In this document: positions 11,089 through 22,082 of the stretch, in pieces
Layout of the letters: each line of letters starts with the position of its first letter
Numbering within the stretch: position 1 is the stretch's first letter
Origin: Vitis vinifera
Lineage: Eukaryota > Streptophyta > Magnoliopsida > Vitales > Vitaceae
DNA length: 64,000 nucleotides
Reading direction: 5' to 3'
Assembly: GCF_030704535.1 (NCBI RefSeq)
Contig: NC_081823.1
Location: 280,501 to 344,500 of the forward strand
Translations under genes and position numbers: made by a program
Notes under the pieces: model-generated
Seen by the model: only the letters and a program-made list of their open reading frames with translations
Databases searched by the model: none
Told to the model about the DNA's origin: nothing

Positions 11089-12970
11089 AAGTATTTCATA
11101 TAAAATAACTCTACTGCCATCTTTTCCCGAAACCAGTCCATTCGAGCACTTGTTAATGACTTCAATGGATGGTTGTGCATTAAGTATTCAACATATTTGA
11201 TAACAAACATGCCACAATCACCACTGCATGGTACACAAATAATCAATGTTAGGGCTATTATTAAGGATTAAGTGTATAAGTTATGAAAGTAAATTGAAGA
11301 TCACTTACTCATTTTCCTGTTGAGGAATATCTTGCAACCGTTCAATTTCCCATTCATGGTAGTTAACTTTTGTGTCACCATGAAACCCATAATATGCTAT
11401 TGCATTCAATATATGCGGCAACAATTTGGCTAATGGTTTAATGGCAACTTGCAATCTTGCATTATTATTGATGCCCATCAATGAGTCATATACATATATA
11501 ATCCTTCGATGAAGGTGGACAACTCCTAATACCTAGTGACTAGCCTGAACATTGATGGGGACATACACAATGTCAACATTAGGCCATTTGACAGAATAAA
11601 GAGGCTGCAAACCATTGGCATAATCAATAAGAATGTCATTCTCTGGTAATTTGAATTGGTTCCATTTCTTGCCATGCTTAATCCATCTTCAATTTTTTTT
11701 TTTTCTTATTTTTTTTCTTTTTCTTTTCCTCTCTTAAAAAAAGAAAAACTTTCTCCAACTCATCATTACGCACCTTGTTTTCTCCTTTAAAGTATGTGCC
11801 CCTTATTCGTAATGATTTTTTATCACATTTTGTAATATGACCAAAACTCAAGCCTGTAATCAATGCAAACTCTTCTTTACGAAATCTTAAGCCCTTTGAC
11901 TTTAATAAAATCCATATTTCATTGTCTTTTTTGGTTTCACATTGATGTAACAACAATTGATGAACAATTTGGGCTGAAAATCTAAGTTTGGAAAGGAGTA
12001 AAAAATGACCAAAACATGAATTTCTAAACATCTCCAATTGTGGTTCAATCAATTTCTTCTTAATATTTTCAATGGCAACCAAGTGAGACAAACATGCAAT
12101 TTTTCCAGGAAAGTACTCCTCTTTAGGTATTTTAGATATAAAAGATAGGAGAGGAGGAGGAATGTCAATCTGCAAGATAATAACAAATTGTAAAAATATC
12201 AATATAAATTGAGCAAAATTATATTACCAAACTTATCCAACTATGTTAAATCCATCATTTCATATTACTTCTTAACATAGACTTTATTTTCCTATTATTT
12301 AAGGATGTCATGTCAAATGCTAATATTCTAAAGATATTATTTTACTAATGCAATTGAAGCTATTATATTTTACTAAATTGCAGCTACAAAAAATTGGAGA
12401 CATTATTCTAGTGTTTATTGAAATTTGAAACAAAACCAAATTATTTTGAAATTGCCACCTGTTGACAATGAACTTGATAGCAGTTAAGTTCAGTTTTTTC
12501 TTAACATATATATATAAATCAAAATTCTAAATATTTGGATAAAATAATTTCATAAAAATTATATTCAAATACGTTATAAATTCATAACAAATAACTTCAT
12601 TACACAAAATTTCAAAACCTTTTGATGGTAAACTTGATAGTAATTAAGTTTAGTTTTTTCTAATCATTCAAATATTGCTTTAAACCTTGGACTATAACCT
12701 CACTGAGAAAATTTTCAACAATTAGATTATCAATTCATGAAAAATAAATTCATAAAAAAAAAGATAATCGATTAAAAATGATAAAATTAAAAAAAAAAAT
12801 CAAAATTTCAAGTAGAAAATTAATGCTTATTGAATCGGTTGATTTCTTCTCATTTTCTGATGACGATGACGAGGTTTCAAACCTGGCTTTCTTTCACTTC
12901 TTTTTTTTCCCAAAATTTTATACCTCTTCTGTTTCGTATTTTTCATCACCGAATTTTTTTCTTCCTCCAT
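11089..12970 (-). pseudogene. Internally deleted DUF1985/C48 protease gene of MULE B
   Basis: A near copy of the MULE A protease gene on the same strand, with its start at 12970 and terminal stop at 11089-11091. The DUF1985 block is open at 11700-12202. The junction at about 11684-11690 fuses the sequence before the protease core directly to the lysine-rich end of the DUF1985 block. About 2.18 kb of coding and intron sequence is therefore missing compared with MULE A. The C48 core survives (H, D and D-C-G in the corresponding places), and here the codon matching the MULE A stop is not a stop. The presumed first-exon donor GT of MULE A (5612-5613) reads AT here (12829-12830). Confidence 0.78.
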
Positions 12971-13260
12971 TTTCATGAACTGAATCAACACACAATATCA
13001 GAAAGATGAAAAATAGGGTTTGATTAAGAAAAAAAAAAAAAAACCAAAATAAGACACTTAGGGTTTCTTCTCAATTCATAGATGAAGATTCATATGTACA
13101 GTTTGAAAAACTAAAATCAAAGAATGAAACAATGAAACTTACTTTCTGTTTTTTCTTTGATTTATTTCTCGCAGGTTAACAGATGGAACAAATGGGTTTG
13201 TAGGGTAAGGAAGAGACACGACACAAGGGAAAATTGGAGTTGGAGGGAAAATGGGCTGAA

Positions 13261-13373
13261 AAGATAGCTGAGGGGGTACTTTTGTCAGAATTGGGTCATT
13301 TTTGAGAATTAAATAAGTGAGGGGTTAGTTTTACAATATTGAGGGATTTTTGTCCCTTTTAATCGGTTATCCC
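13261..13373. repeat. Right terminal inverted repeat of MULE B
   Basis: Reverse-complement match to 6242-6349. It is followed at 13374-13382 by TTCTTTGTT, the second copy of the target duplication. Confidence 0.92.
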
Positions 13374-13382
13374 TTCTTTGTT

Positions 13383-13971
13383 TTATTTCCTTAACAAGGA
13401 CAAGGACATTCCTTGTACGGCTCAGACCGGGCCAGACTTGGACCCTCTTGGGTTAGGTTTGGACGGTTTACAAATTGAACTTTTAGTTTTGGCCGGTCTT
13501 AAATTTAACAACCTAAATGCAATAATGTTCGGGGTTGGGAATCGAAGAGGTATCCACCAAAAAATTAACATCAATGAATTAAGTCACAAGCGTATTTACT
13601 TTGTACCTTAATTCATTCTTTTGTACCTTCATCCCATCGTTTGTAACTTTGCACAATGATGATGGATACCTCTTCTACACCTTAGGTTTTTGCTAATGTT
13701 TACTAATAAAAACAAAGAACTTATCTAATTTATCTCGAGTTATAAGTTAATTGAAGAATAATAATTTCAAATAGATGATTGTTTGACACATACACATTAT
13801 TAATTTTTTGTTTCATTCAATGACATGGGTATAGAGGATATAAACATACTAAAATTTCAAATAGGTCATTTATGTCATTTTATTGATGGCTCTGAAAATA
13901 AGTGCAATGTTGGTGGGGTGAAGAGTTACAAGGAGAAAAGTCCACAACATCAACAGTTTTCCCAGAAATTT
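13383..13971. other. Spacer and probable 3'UTR of the BASS1 gene
   Basis: Unique-looking, AT-rich sequence between MULE B and the stop codon of the minus-strand carrier gene. The part nearest 13971 is presumably its 3'UTR. I see no gene or repeat here. Confidence 0.5.
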
Positions 13972-15876
13972 TTATGGGTTCATTTTGATGGGCGGCGTGT
14001 GCCTCCAAATTCCTGCTAAGACACTTCCAAAGATTGAGCTGCAGACGCTCGAAATGGCACATGGTACAGCAGTCAATGGATTTCCCAAGTGCTGACTAGC
14101 AAGAACTACTCCAAGCACCGAGTTCTGAACAAAAAAACAAAAGGGTCCAGTGAATGCGGAATATCACAAATTTGTTGTCAGTGGTACTCAGAAATCAACC
14201 AAAGGGAATTGAACTGCAAGGTCTAATGGTGGATTATTCTTTTTGTGACTACAAATGCTTACCTTAACGCAGACTTCAAAAGAGATGGAGCGCGAGGATG
14301 ACACATCAAGCCCAAGCATTCTGGAAAGGATATAACCGAAGAAGAATCCTAAAGTGTGAAGTAGAGCTGCAGCTAGCACCACTTGTTGCCCAGAAGCAAG
14401 GATTGCAGAAGCACTCTGGGCAATAGCTTTACCACATAGAGTAGCTACTGTTACCACAGCAATAGTTGGCATCACAGGGGAAACAAGCTTCACCAGGCGT
14501 TGGAAATACTGGTTAAGGAATGCACCACCCAAAACAGGAAGAAGCACAACCTGTGTGGATACACCATTGTAATAGTAATAAAAATACTAATAATGATAAT
14601 AACGATCGAATTCAAGTTGAATCATGCTTAAAAAAATCGGTACTATTTATGTCTTATATATGGTTTACCTGTAGTGTGGAAACAAGAAGGCCTACTGCAT
14701 CTACTGCAACAAATTGTCCAGCAAGTTTGGCTGTGAGAAATGGGGTGATGGCCTGCAACACAAACTTCAGAAGTAAAAAAGGGGAACTTTTCTTTTCACC
14801 CCGTGGAAGAGTATTAGGGCTGTAGTATAAATCAGCTTGATGTACAGATTAAGAAAAGAAAATCATGTTGATGTTAATTAAATTCCATACCACAGCAGAT
14901 AGAGTGCTCGCTGCTGTCATTAGCACTGAAAGAGCCACATTTCCCCTGATAGAGAATACATGTATCAGCTGGGCCTTTTCCAATGTTGCAAAAACAAAAA
15001 CAGTAATAATAATAGATGATGGTGCACATTTAGTACCGTGCAATGTATGTGACGATGTTACTTGAAGTTCCTGCACTCCATAAATGAAAAAAGATAGTAA
15101 ACGAAGGAGAGGATTGAATTAAGAGAAGAATAAAATAAACTAGTAAACAAATAAGTATTATACCGCAAGGGCAGCAGCCAACCAGTATTAGGCCAGCTGC
15201 ATAATAGGAGGGCAACTTCAAGAGCTTGCTGACAGCAAATCCCAACAATGGCATCACCTGCAATTGTTTTCACAAAATAAACAAATGAAAGCGAAAAACT
15301 GAAGGGAAGGGACGAGCAAACCGTGTACTGGAGAACAAAACCAGCTAGCAATTCCTTAGGCATGGCCAAGGCTTTGCAAAGATCATCAAAGGTAAGGGTC
15401 ATGCCCATGCCAAGCATGGTGACAGTGATGCCAAGAACAGTCCATTTGGGTTGAACCCAGTTGAAGGAACTTGGCCTGATGAGGCCTAGCAGGCACCCCA
15501 GTGCCACCCATACAGGAAATGCAGTAGACAAAGCTTCCCCCACCACTTCAATCCAACCCCGGAAGCTCCTACTCCCATGGGATTTTCCATTCAATGGAAT
15601 TCTACTGTGAAGTGGAGCAACAAAAGATACCAGCCTGGTGCGTCTTCTTGTTGAAATGGACTCAGTGGGTGTTGTGAAAAGGGGTTCATTTCTTGGTGGG
15701 TGTGGTTGAGACAGTGATGTGAGCCTGAGTTGATGTGAAGATGATGAAGAATCGGTGGGATTGGAGAAGAAAAGGAGTGGCGATTTGGGAAATGGTGGAT
15801 GGGTTGTTGTGGGATTTGGTTTGGGCGCAAAGTTCAAACCTCTTCTTGCATGAGGAAATGAGAGTGAAGACTGCAT
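13972..15876 (-). CDS. BASS1: Chloroplast BASS1-type sodium/metabolite cotransporter
   Basis: Bile acid:sodium symporter family, plastid inner-envelope branch. Relatives move organic anions with Na+; the substrate of BASS1 is not established to my knowledge. Exons 5' to 3': 15876-15322, 15257-15164, 15070-15037, 14945-14891, 14752-14669, 14550-14263 and 14124-13972. They join in phase to 420 aa. The first 90 or so residues are rich in Ser, Pro and basic residues with few acids, as in a transit peptide. Hydrophobic segments then fill the rest, starting at A-F-P-V-W-V-A-L-G. The sodium-site motif of the family (P-G-G-T-x-S-N) reads P-C-G-T-S-S-N at about 215-221, across the exon 2/3 join. The start at 15876 was chosen because it opens the transit-like stretch; an in-frame ATG at 15927 is possible. 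Blocks such as G-N-V-A-L-S-V-L-M-T-A-A-S-T match remembered Arabidopsis BASS1. Confidence 0.92.
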
Positions 15877-18589
15877 GATCTCTTTCTTACTAATGTTTCT
15901 CTCACTCTTGCTCCTGTGAGATGGCAATTTAAATCATTTGGTGGGCAAGAAATTTAGAGGTTTCATGTAAAAAAATTTGTTTATCTTCTATTTTTTTTCA
16001 AACACAATTTAATATCTAAAAGAATTAATTAAAACTATCAATAGTATTCATACTCTCAACCTAATTTCCAAAACAATTATATGGTTGAAACTATTAAAAA
16101 TAAGAAAAATATTTTTTAAAAAAAAAAATTGAATTATATATAATTACATAATGCTTTTATAAAGAATAATCTTGAAAACTGTTTTTTATATTTAAGTTTC
16201 AAAAAAAAAAAATTTAAACAATTATTTTCAAAAATTGTTTTTACGGATTCTTCAAAACGTGGACTATTTTTCATCTCTCTCGTGTCTCAATACACCTACA
16301 TTTGTATTTTAATAATTTACAAAGACATTCTTATTTACATCAAATTAATTAAAACAAAATTTAAGAAAAACATCCATTGTGCTTCACTAACATTATTTAA
16401 TGAAAATTGAAAAGTAAACAGCTGTCTGATTCCCCTTCCCCATAGTATTATTACTTTAAGTGCAATTATTGAATTCAGCATTATTTTCTTGTCTGGTATG
16501 GATAATTAGAAAAAGACCAGTCACATGGGCATTGGGTTAGCTTATCACCCCATTAATGGAAGGACCAACAACTTTTCAAACCAATGAACCATGTCATGTG
16601 GCCATCTTTATGGAGGTTAACCAAATTTGAAATTTCTTTCATCAACTATATTTTTTAATGCAAAAATAGTATACATATATATAAACAGTCAAGCTGAACA
16701 AAACTACCATATTAATGTGTTTGTCACATTAATATTATTCAATTAGATTATTTATTCAAACCACCTTAGGATTACTCAAAGTTATCAGGATTGGAAGCTG
16801 GGAGGTCCCATCACTACGTCGTTTTTTTAATTATTACTAGTATTATTATTATTATTATTATTGTTTATTTGGTCAAAGACGGCTAGACAAGGGCACTGGA
16901 CTAATTTAAGATTCAAATGAATGAAAAAGGACAGGAGGCTGCTTGAGATCAAAAGGATAGACCAGCGGCTGCTACCCAAAAAGGTTGAACCGGGGGAGGC
17001 AGTTGAAATTGAAAATTCTAGGTGGGTTTTTTCCCTGATTTATTTATTAATATAAATAATATTTATTGTTCCCATTTTTTTGAGTGAAATTATTGATTAA
17101 TGGTCTAATAACTTTTGACTGCAGTATTTGGGAGCAGAAGTTACTATTATCATATGATAGATTTTTTTTTTTTTTTAATGTTTTTATTAAAAATAAGGTA
17201 TAATAAAAAAGAATAAATAAAAAAAGTTAAACTTAGAAATTATATCATTCTAGTAATCATGACCCTATTTATAAGGTCTTAACTATAATGATCATGCCAT
17301 AAATATTTTTTACCATACTGTGAAAGATATATGGATATCCAAAAGATTTAGCTTGGGAAAGAGTAACATTCACAAATTCATTTTTATATTTAACCATATA
17401 ATATAATTCTTTTATTTATAAATTTTACATCTTTTACTCATAAATATTATTAAAAAGGAAATAAAAAATCACATAACAAAATTCAAATGATAAATTCTAA
17501 AACAATTTCCAAGTAATACTATTTAAATAAATATCAACATTAAATTACAATCCATCTTTTTATTCTTTACACAAACCTATGACCCTGGAGTAACATATTC
17601 TTTTAAATATAATATCTAAAAATATTATATCCCACTTGAAATGAAATCCTAAAATATGTATATTTTAAAATGTATATATCTTATTCTATCCTATCATGCT
17701 AACAAAACATATTTTTAAAGTTGATTAACATATGGAGATACCTCATAATCCTCAAATACCAATAATAGAAAAAGTCTTTTGGTTATTAGAGTTTTAACCT
17801 AGAATTGAAACAACACTTCAGACCTTATCCAAAAATATCTGAGAAAATGAACTTATACGGAAGAAAGACATAAATGAAAGTTAATTAACAAACTAAATAC
17901 CTTATAACCCTCGTATAGTAGTAATAGCAGAAGTCCTTTGGCTATTGCAGCATAGGGTTTAAACCTAGGGATTGAAACAGTAAATACCAGAGATACATGA
18001 GAACATATTAGAAACTACCCAAAATAATTGAGAAAAAGAAATGATATACAACAATCAAATCAGAAAAGAATTTGGTGTACCTAAGTACAAAATAAAAAAA
18101 GTAAAAATAAAATAAAATAAAAGATAGCTTAGGTGCTTAAGTCACATATGATACAACCTTTCACTTCTACAAATCAACAATAACGTTTTTGTTAGCTGTT
18201 AAAAGCAACAAATAGCTTACTAAAGAAATAATTAAGTAGACACTCACATTCAATCATGCTAATGAAAAAGTTTTCAAAGGACAAAAATATTATAATGGAA
18301 ACAAGCATCAAATAAAGAGCAAAAATATAAAATTTAAATTTATTTAACATTGTATGCATAAGTAATAGCAGGCTGCACTGGCCTTAAACATACATAAGAC
18401 AGTAGATGGATGCTAATAGGAAAACAACAAAGTTTACTGTAATAAGTGTATCACACAGATAGCCTAAAGTAGGCTGCACAGGATTTATACATGAGCAAAC
18501 ATACTAGATGAGTTCTTAAGTAACAAAACTAACATCTATATTCCCACTACACACTCCCAAATTACCCCTGTATATCCAGAAAATTAAAT

Positions 18590-18593
<4 letters not shown>
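15877..18593. other. AT-rich intergenic region upstream of BASS1
   Basis: Holds the BASS1 promoter (exact start not visible) and long A/T-rich stretches with many short homopolymers. A short (ATT)n run lies near 16840-16862. I see no coding signal or RNA gene. Confidence 0.5.

Positions 18594-18648
<55 letters not shown>
18594..18648. repeat. Compound (AC)n(AT)n microsatellite
   Basis: About 35 bp of AC dinucleotides run directly into about 20 bp of AT dinucleotides. Open frames across it on the minus strand (runs of Cys-Val or Ile-Tyr) are artefacts. Confidence 0.97.
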
Positions 18649-21600
18649 CCTCTCGGATATGAAAGGAAAAAAGCCCAGGGCAGTGGATCTACTAATGAAG
18701 CTCTCAGACATCCAATTCCATTTGAGAAAAGTAGAGACCCAAAATTTCCAAACATGAAGCACTGCCATGGATTAACTGGAAGAACAAAACTACTGTTCAA
18801 TTAGAAATTTTGATATCTGTCAGTCAATTATGATGGGTGAAATTGAGGCTTTTACCAACCTGTTTCTGATTGTAATATTTATACATAGGGAACACTATTC
18901 TTACAAACAGCTTTGACTCAGAAGCTCAGCCGTGCTCAGTTACTAAAGTTCCATTTCTTGTCCCAATAATAAGGTTGCACATAAGAACATTTACATCTAT
19001 GCAATTATAATTCAAACCTCAGCTTCTTCAACATTTTTAAACTCCCCCTAGTCAAATAATACTTTCCCAAAAATGCTCCTATGTAAAGCATTCTTTGCTT
19101 CTAATTTATACCTCAACATGTCCAATGAAGACAAATTGACATTTTACATTAAGTTTAAAATTCCCAACTACTAACTAGTATCACCATTAACACCTCTGTT
19201 TGAATAACCAACACAGCCACCTTAAAATTCCCAACATTTAGCACGCACAAATCATGCATAGCCACCCACAAGTAATTTTAAAATCTATCAATTAGTAAAA
19301 TTTTATTTCTAATATTTTATTTTCTGAGAAAAACTACCATAAAGAGGAAAGTAGAAATAGCTGCAGCCCACTTAACCATGCATGTGATAATAATGAAGTG
19401 ACAATTTAATCCTACATCAACATGCTGACGTCCATAGGAAATATCTTCAGTTTATCTACTAAAGAGAGGAAAATAATTGTGCTCATAGCTGAATTGAAAG
19501 CCTTCAACCAATTTATCAGCTAGGAATACAATCTAGACAAACTGGAATATGACCCAATCAATTAATGCCTAACTAATCTATCCCAACTCCCAAAGAGAGG
19601 AAGAAAGAAAATTCCATACCATCATTCAGACAAGAAAATTCTGAGTAAAATCTTGAAACAGCCACAGTAATCAAAACAGATATCCATGCTTTTGTTGTCA
19701 TCAAACTTAAGAAACAAGGAACAATGCTAATATTTAAAATATAAAAAAATACATGTTCCTTTTTCTCTACAAGATTTCAACATATATTCTTGAGGCACAA
19801 CTTACAAAGGGAAAGTGAGACAAGATAATAAGTTCAGATGGTTATATCACTTACTTCACTAAGAAACTCAGCCTGCAGCTTCCACTGTTGGACATGTCTT
19901 GACTCCTCACCACTGACCAGCATTACATCATGCAATCCATAAGATTCCCTCAACACTTGCATGCTGTACCTCTAAAAGAAACGAGACATTGATACATTTC
20001 CTTTCTCCCAGGAAAAACAAAAAAAAAAAAGAAGAAAAGGACAGAAAGAAAAGCTTGCATTTCCATCCTCTATGCTCACAGTTCCTCCTTGAACCACAAC
20101 CAACAAAATAAGCCCACCTAAAACAAATAACAAAAAGTAAATGAAAGAAAGAAAGAAGAAGAAACAAGGCATTTCTATCCCACAAGCCAATGACCTGCCC
20201 CCATAACAACTTGCTCTCCTCTTTTTTCATTGCTGGCCTCTCACCAGTCACAGTTCCTAACACAGTAAACTTAGATTTGTTTAATATTTTCTTTCAAAGA
20301 AAACCCTTCCTTTACCCTAGCCATTCATAGAACACGCATGAGTGTGTGTGTGTGTGAGAGAGAGAGAGATCGTCAAAATGAATTTACAGCCACTCAAGTA
20401 AACTCATTCTCCAGCTCTTCCAGTTTGTAACAGGTAGTTAAAACCAAATAAGAGACAGCCCTTTTCTGTATGAAGTTATTGAAAACTTAATGATAGTTCC
20501 CTGTTGGAAACTCCGGACATAAGCACCAGCATGGAACTAAAAGTCCAAACGTTTGCAAACCGTTCATTGATCTAGAACTCTTCAAGAGCTACAAATACCA
20601 CAAAAAAAAACAGAGCGAAAATATAGTGCTAGCAGACTTCCAACCAATAGACAGATAAAACTGTCAATTACTCACATGACTGAGGCCACAGAATCTTAGG
20701 TGCAGAAAAGATGGATGCCCAAAGCAATAATAGAACTCCATCTACTGATCTTTCAGCCCATTCAAACAAAGAATTCAAAAAACACATTTTTCAGCTGCAA
20801 TTCACATCCATCCAAGCCATCATTTATTGCATTCCTTCCAAACACATCAAAATAAACAGCATGGGCTGTAAGCCATATTTTCCTTTTCCCCTTCCTCAGC
20901 ATCCCTCCATAGTCCATGCCAACTACTCAAGGTATCCTTGACTACCTTGGAAAGCACCCAAGTAATACCAAAAGTTGAGAATAATAAAGACCATTAGGAA
21001 AATGAATTTTCCAGTGTTCTTCATTGTGTGTAGGCATTAACACTGGCAGCACCACCTAAAGAAAGGAAGAAAGGAAGACGGGAAGTTGAGATGATTTGAC
21101 CATGCACAATGAAGACCAATGCCTATAAGGGTGACTCCATGATATATTTCAAGTTGAAAGTGCCAAGAGCAAACATCAGAATGAGAAGGTTCAGAAGAAT
21201 CAAAACAGATGTGAGCTACAGTAGTCCAGAAAATGTGTTGACATAATGATATAACCAAAAATGTCCCTAGATATAACAGAATGGTAAAATGGGCTCATAT
21301 AGTTGACCCAAATTTTGCGGCAGAGATTCATTACTTTCGTTGGCATTTCCTCTCCATGATGGTGATAGCTTCCCACAGTCTTAGGAGGAAACCTGGGGCA
21401 TATACAATGGCAGAGAGCTATGATTCCAACTGTTTGGGTGATCTGATTCTATAGGAATGTCAGGACTTTTGGCAGGTGGAAAACTACAAAAATCCTGTGG
21501 GATGGAACATACTGCCTTAATTTGTCTTGTAGATCTGCCGCTACCAAGCTCCACAGTGTCCCCATTATTATGGAGTGTAAGATCACTTGAGATTCGCCAG

Positions 21601-22082
21601 AAATAGTAACGTAGTAAATTCTATTCCCAGATTACTTTATATAAACTCCAAGAAGCGGACCACCACTTCAGTTCCTGCAGTGCTTCACTTCCAGCATATC
21701 ATAGGAAATTCAGCACAGTAGCAAAAATGTTGCAATTCAAAGAGCAAATCTGCTCTTTTCCACACACAATCATGAAGGGAAAAAAATTCATGCATATGGG
21801 AGAAAAAGAAAAGCCCAAAATTTTGAGCTAAAAGATAAAAGAGTTCAGTTTGCACCAGAAAATATGAAGCCAACAAAAATATACTGGACCACCAAAAGAA
21901 TATGAATAACCAGTATCTTCATGCAGGATATTGAATAGCGAGAGTTATCATATTTCCCAAAACATCCATCATAAGGAAGCACTTCAAATTCAAACTCAAG
22001 CATCTAATAAGTTGCATCCCAAAATACCAGGAGCAGGCGTATAAAACGAGAGACGACAGCATAGCATTATATGCAAACTAGT
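18649..22082. other. Intergenic region with possible stray exons, before the FLX-like 2 stop
   Basis: The part nearest 22082 is probably the 3'UTR of the minus-strand FLX-like 2 gene. A (GT)n(GA)n microsatellite lies at 20341-20369. Several short minus-strand stretches look exon-like. The best is 19855-19971, listed separately; weaker ones lie at about 18662-18769 and 21390-21620. I could not join them into a gene. Confidence 0.45.
19855..19971 (-). other. Possible orphan coding exon (39 codons), gene unknown
   Basis: On the minus strand a 117-bp open stretch starts after a T-rich acceptor (TTTTAG) and ends at a strong donor (GAA then GTAAGTG). Its length is a multiple of three. The reading (R-Y-S-M-Q-V-L-R-E-S-Y-G-L-H-D-V-M and on to Q-A-E-F-L-S-E) has protein-like composition with few low-complexity features. 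I do not recognise it and found no in-phase partner exons with confidence. It could belong to an unmodelled small gene, an alternative 3' region of the neighbouring gene, a pseudogene, or chance. Confidence 0.35.

Larger units (their letters stand above)
6242..13373. mobile_element. MULE B: complete Mutator-like element with 9-bp target duplication
   Basis: The element is 7132 bp and is bounded by inverted repeats of about 105 bp, starting GGGA at 6242 and ending TCCC at 13373. The nine bases TTCTTTGTT occur directly before it (6233-6241) and directly after it (13374-13382), exactly the duplication length typical of Mutator-superfamily insertion. Inside, from left to right: a plus-strand MULE transposase pseudogene, a 74-bp tandem array, and a minus-strand DUF1985/C48 pseudogene. 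The convergent transposase plus ULP arrangement matches the published idea of ULP-carrying (Kaonashi-type) MULEs; that name is my inference. The insertion lies 34 bp from the end of MULE A, in the same orientation. Confidence 0.93.

Noticed and set aside
18516-18800. Minus-strand frame with long Cys-Val and Ile-Tyr runs
   Set aside because: Produced by the AC/AT microsatellite; the surrounding sequence shows no support for such a protein.
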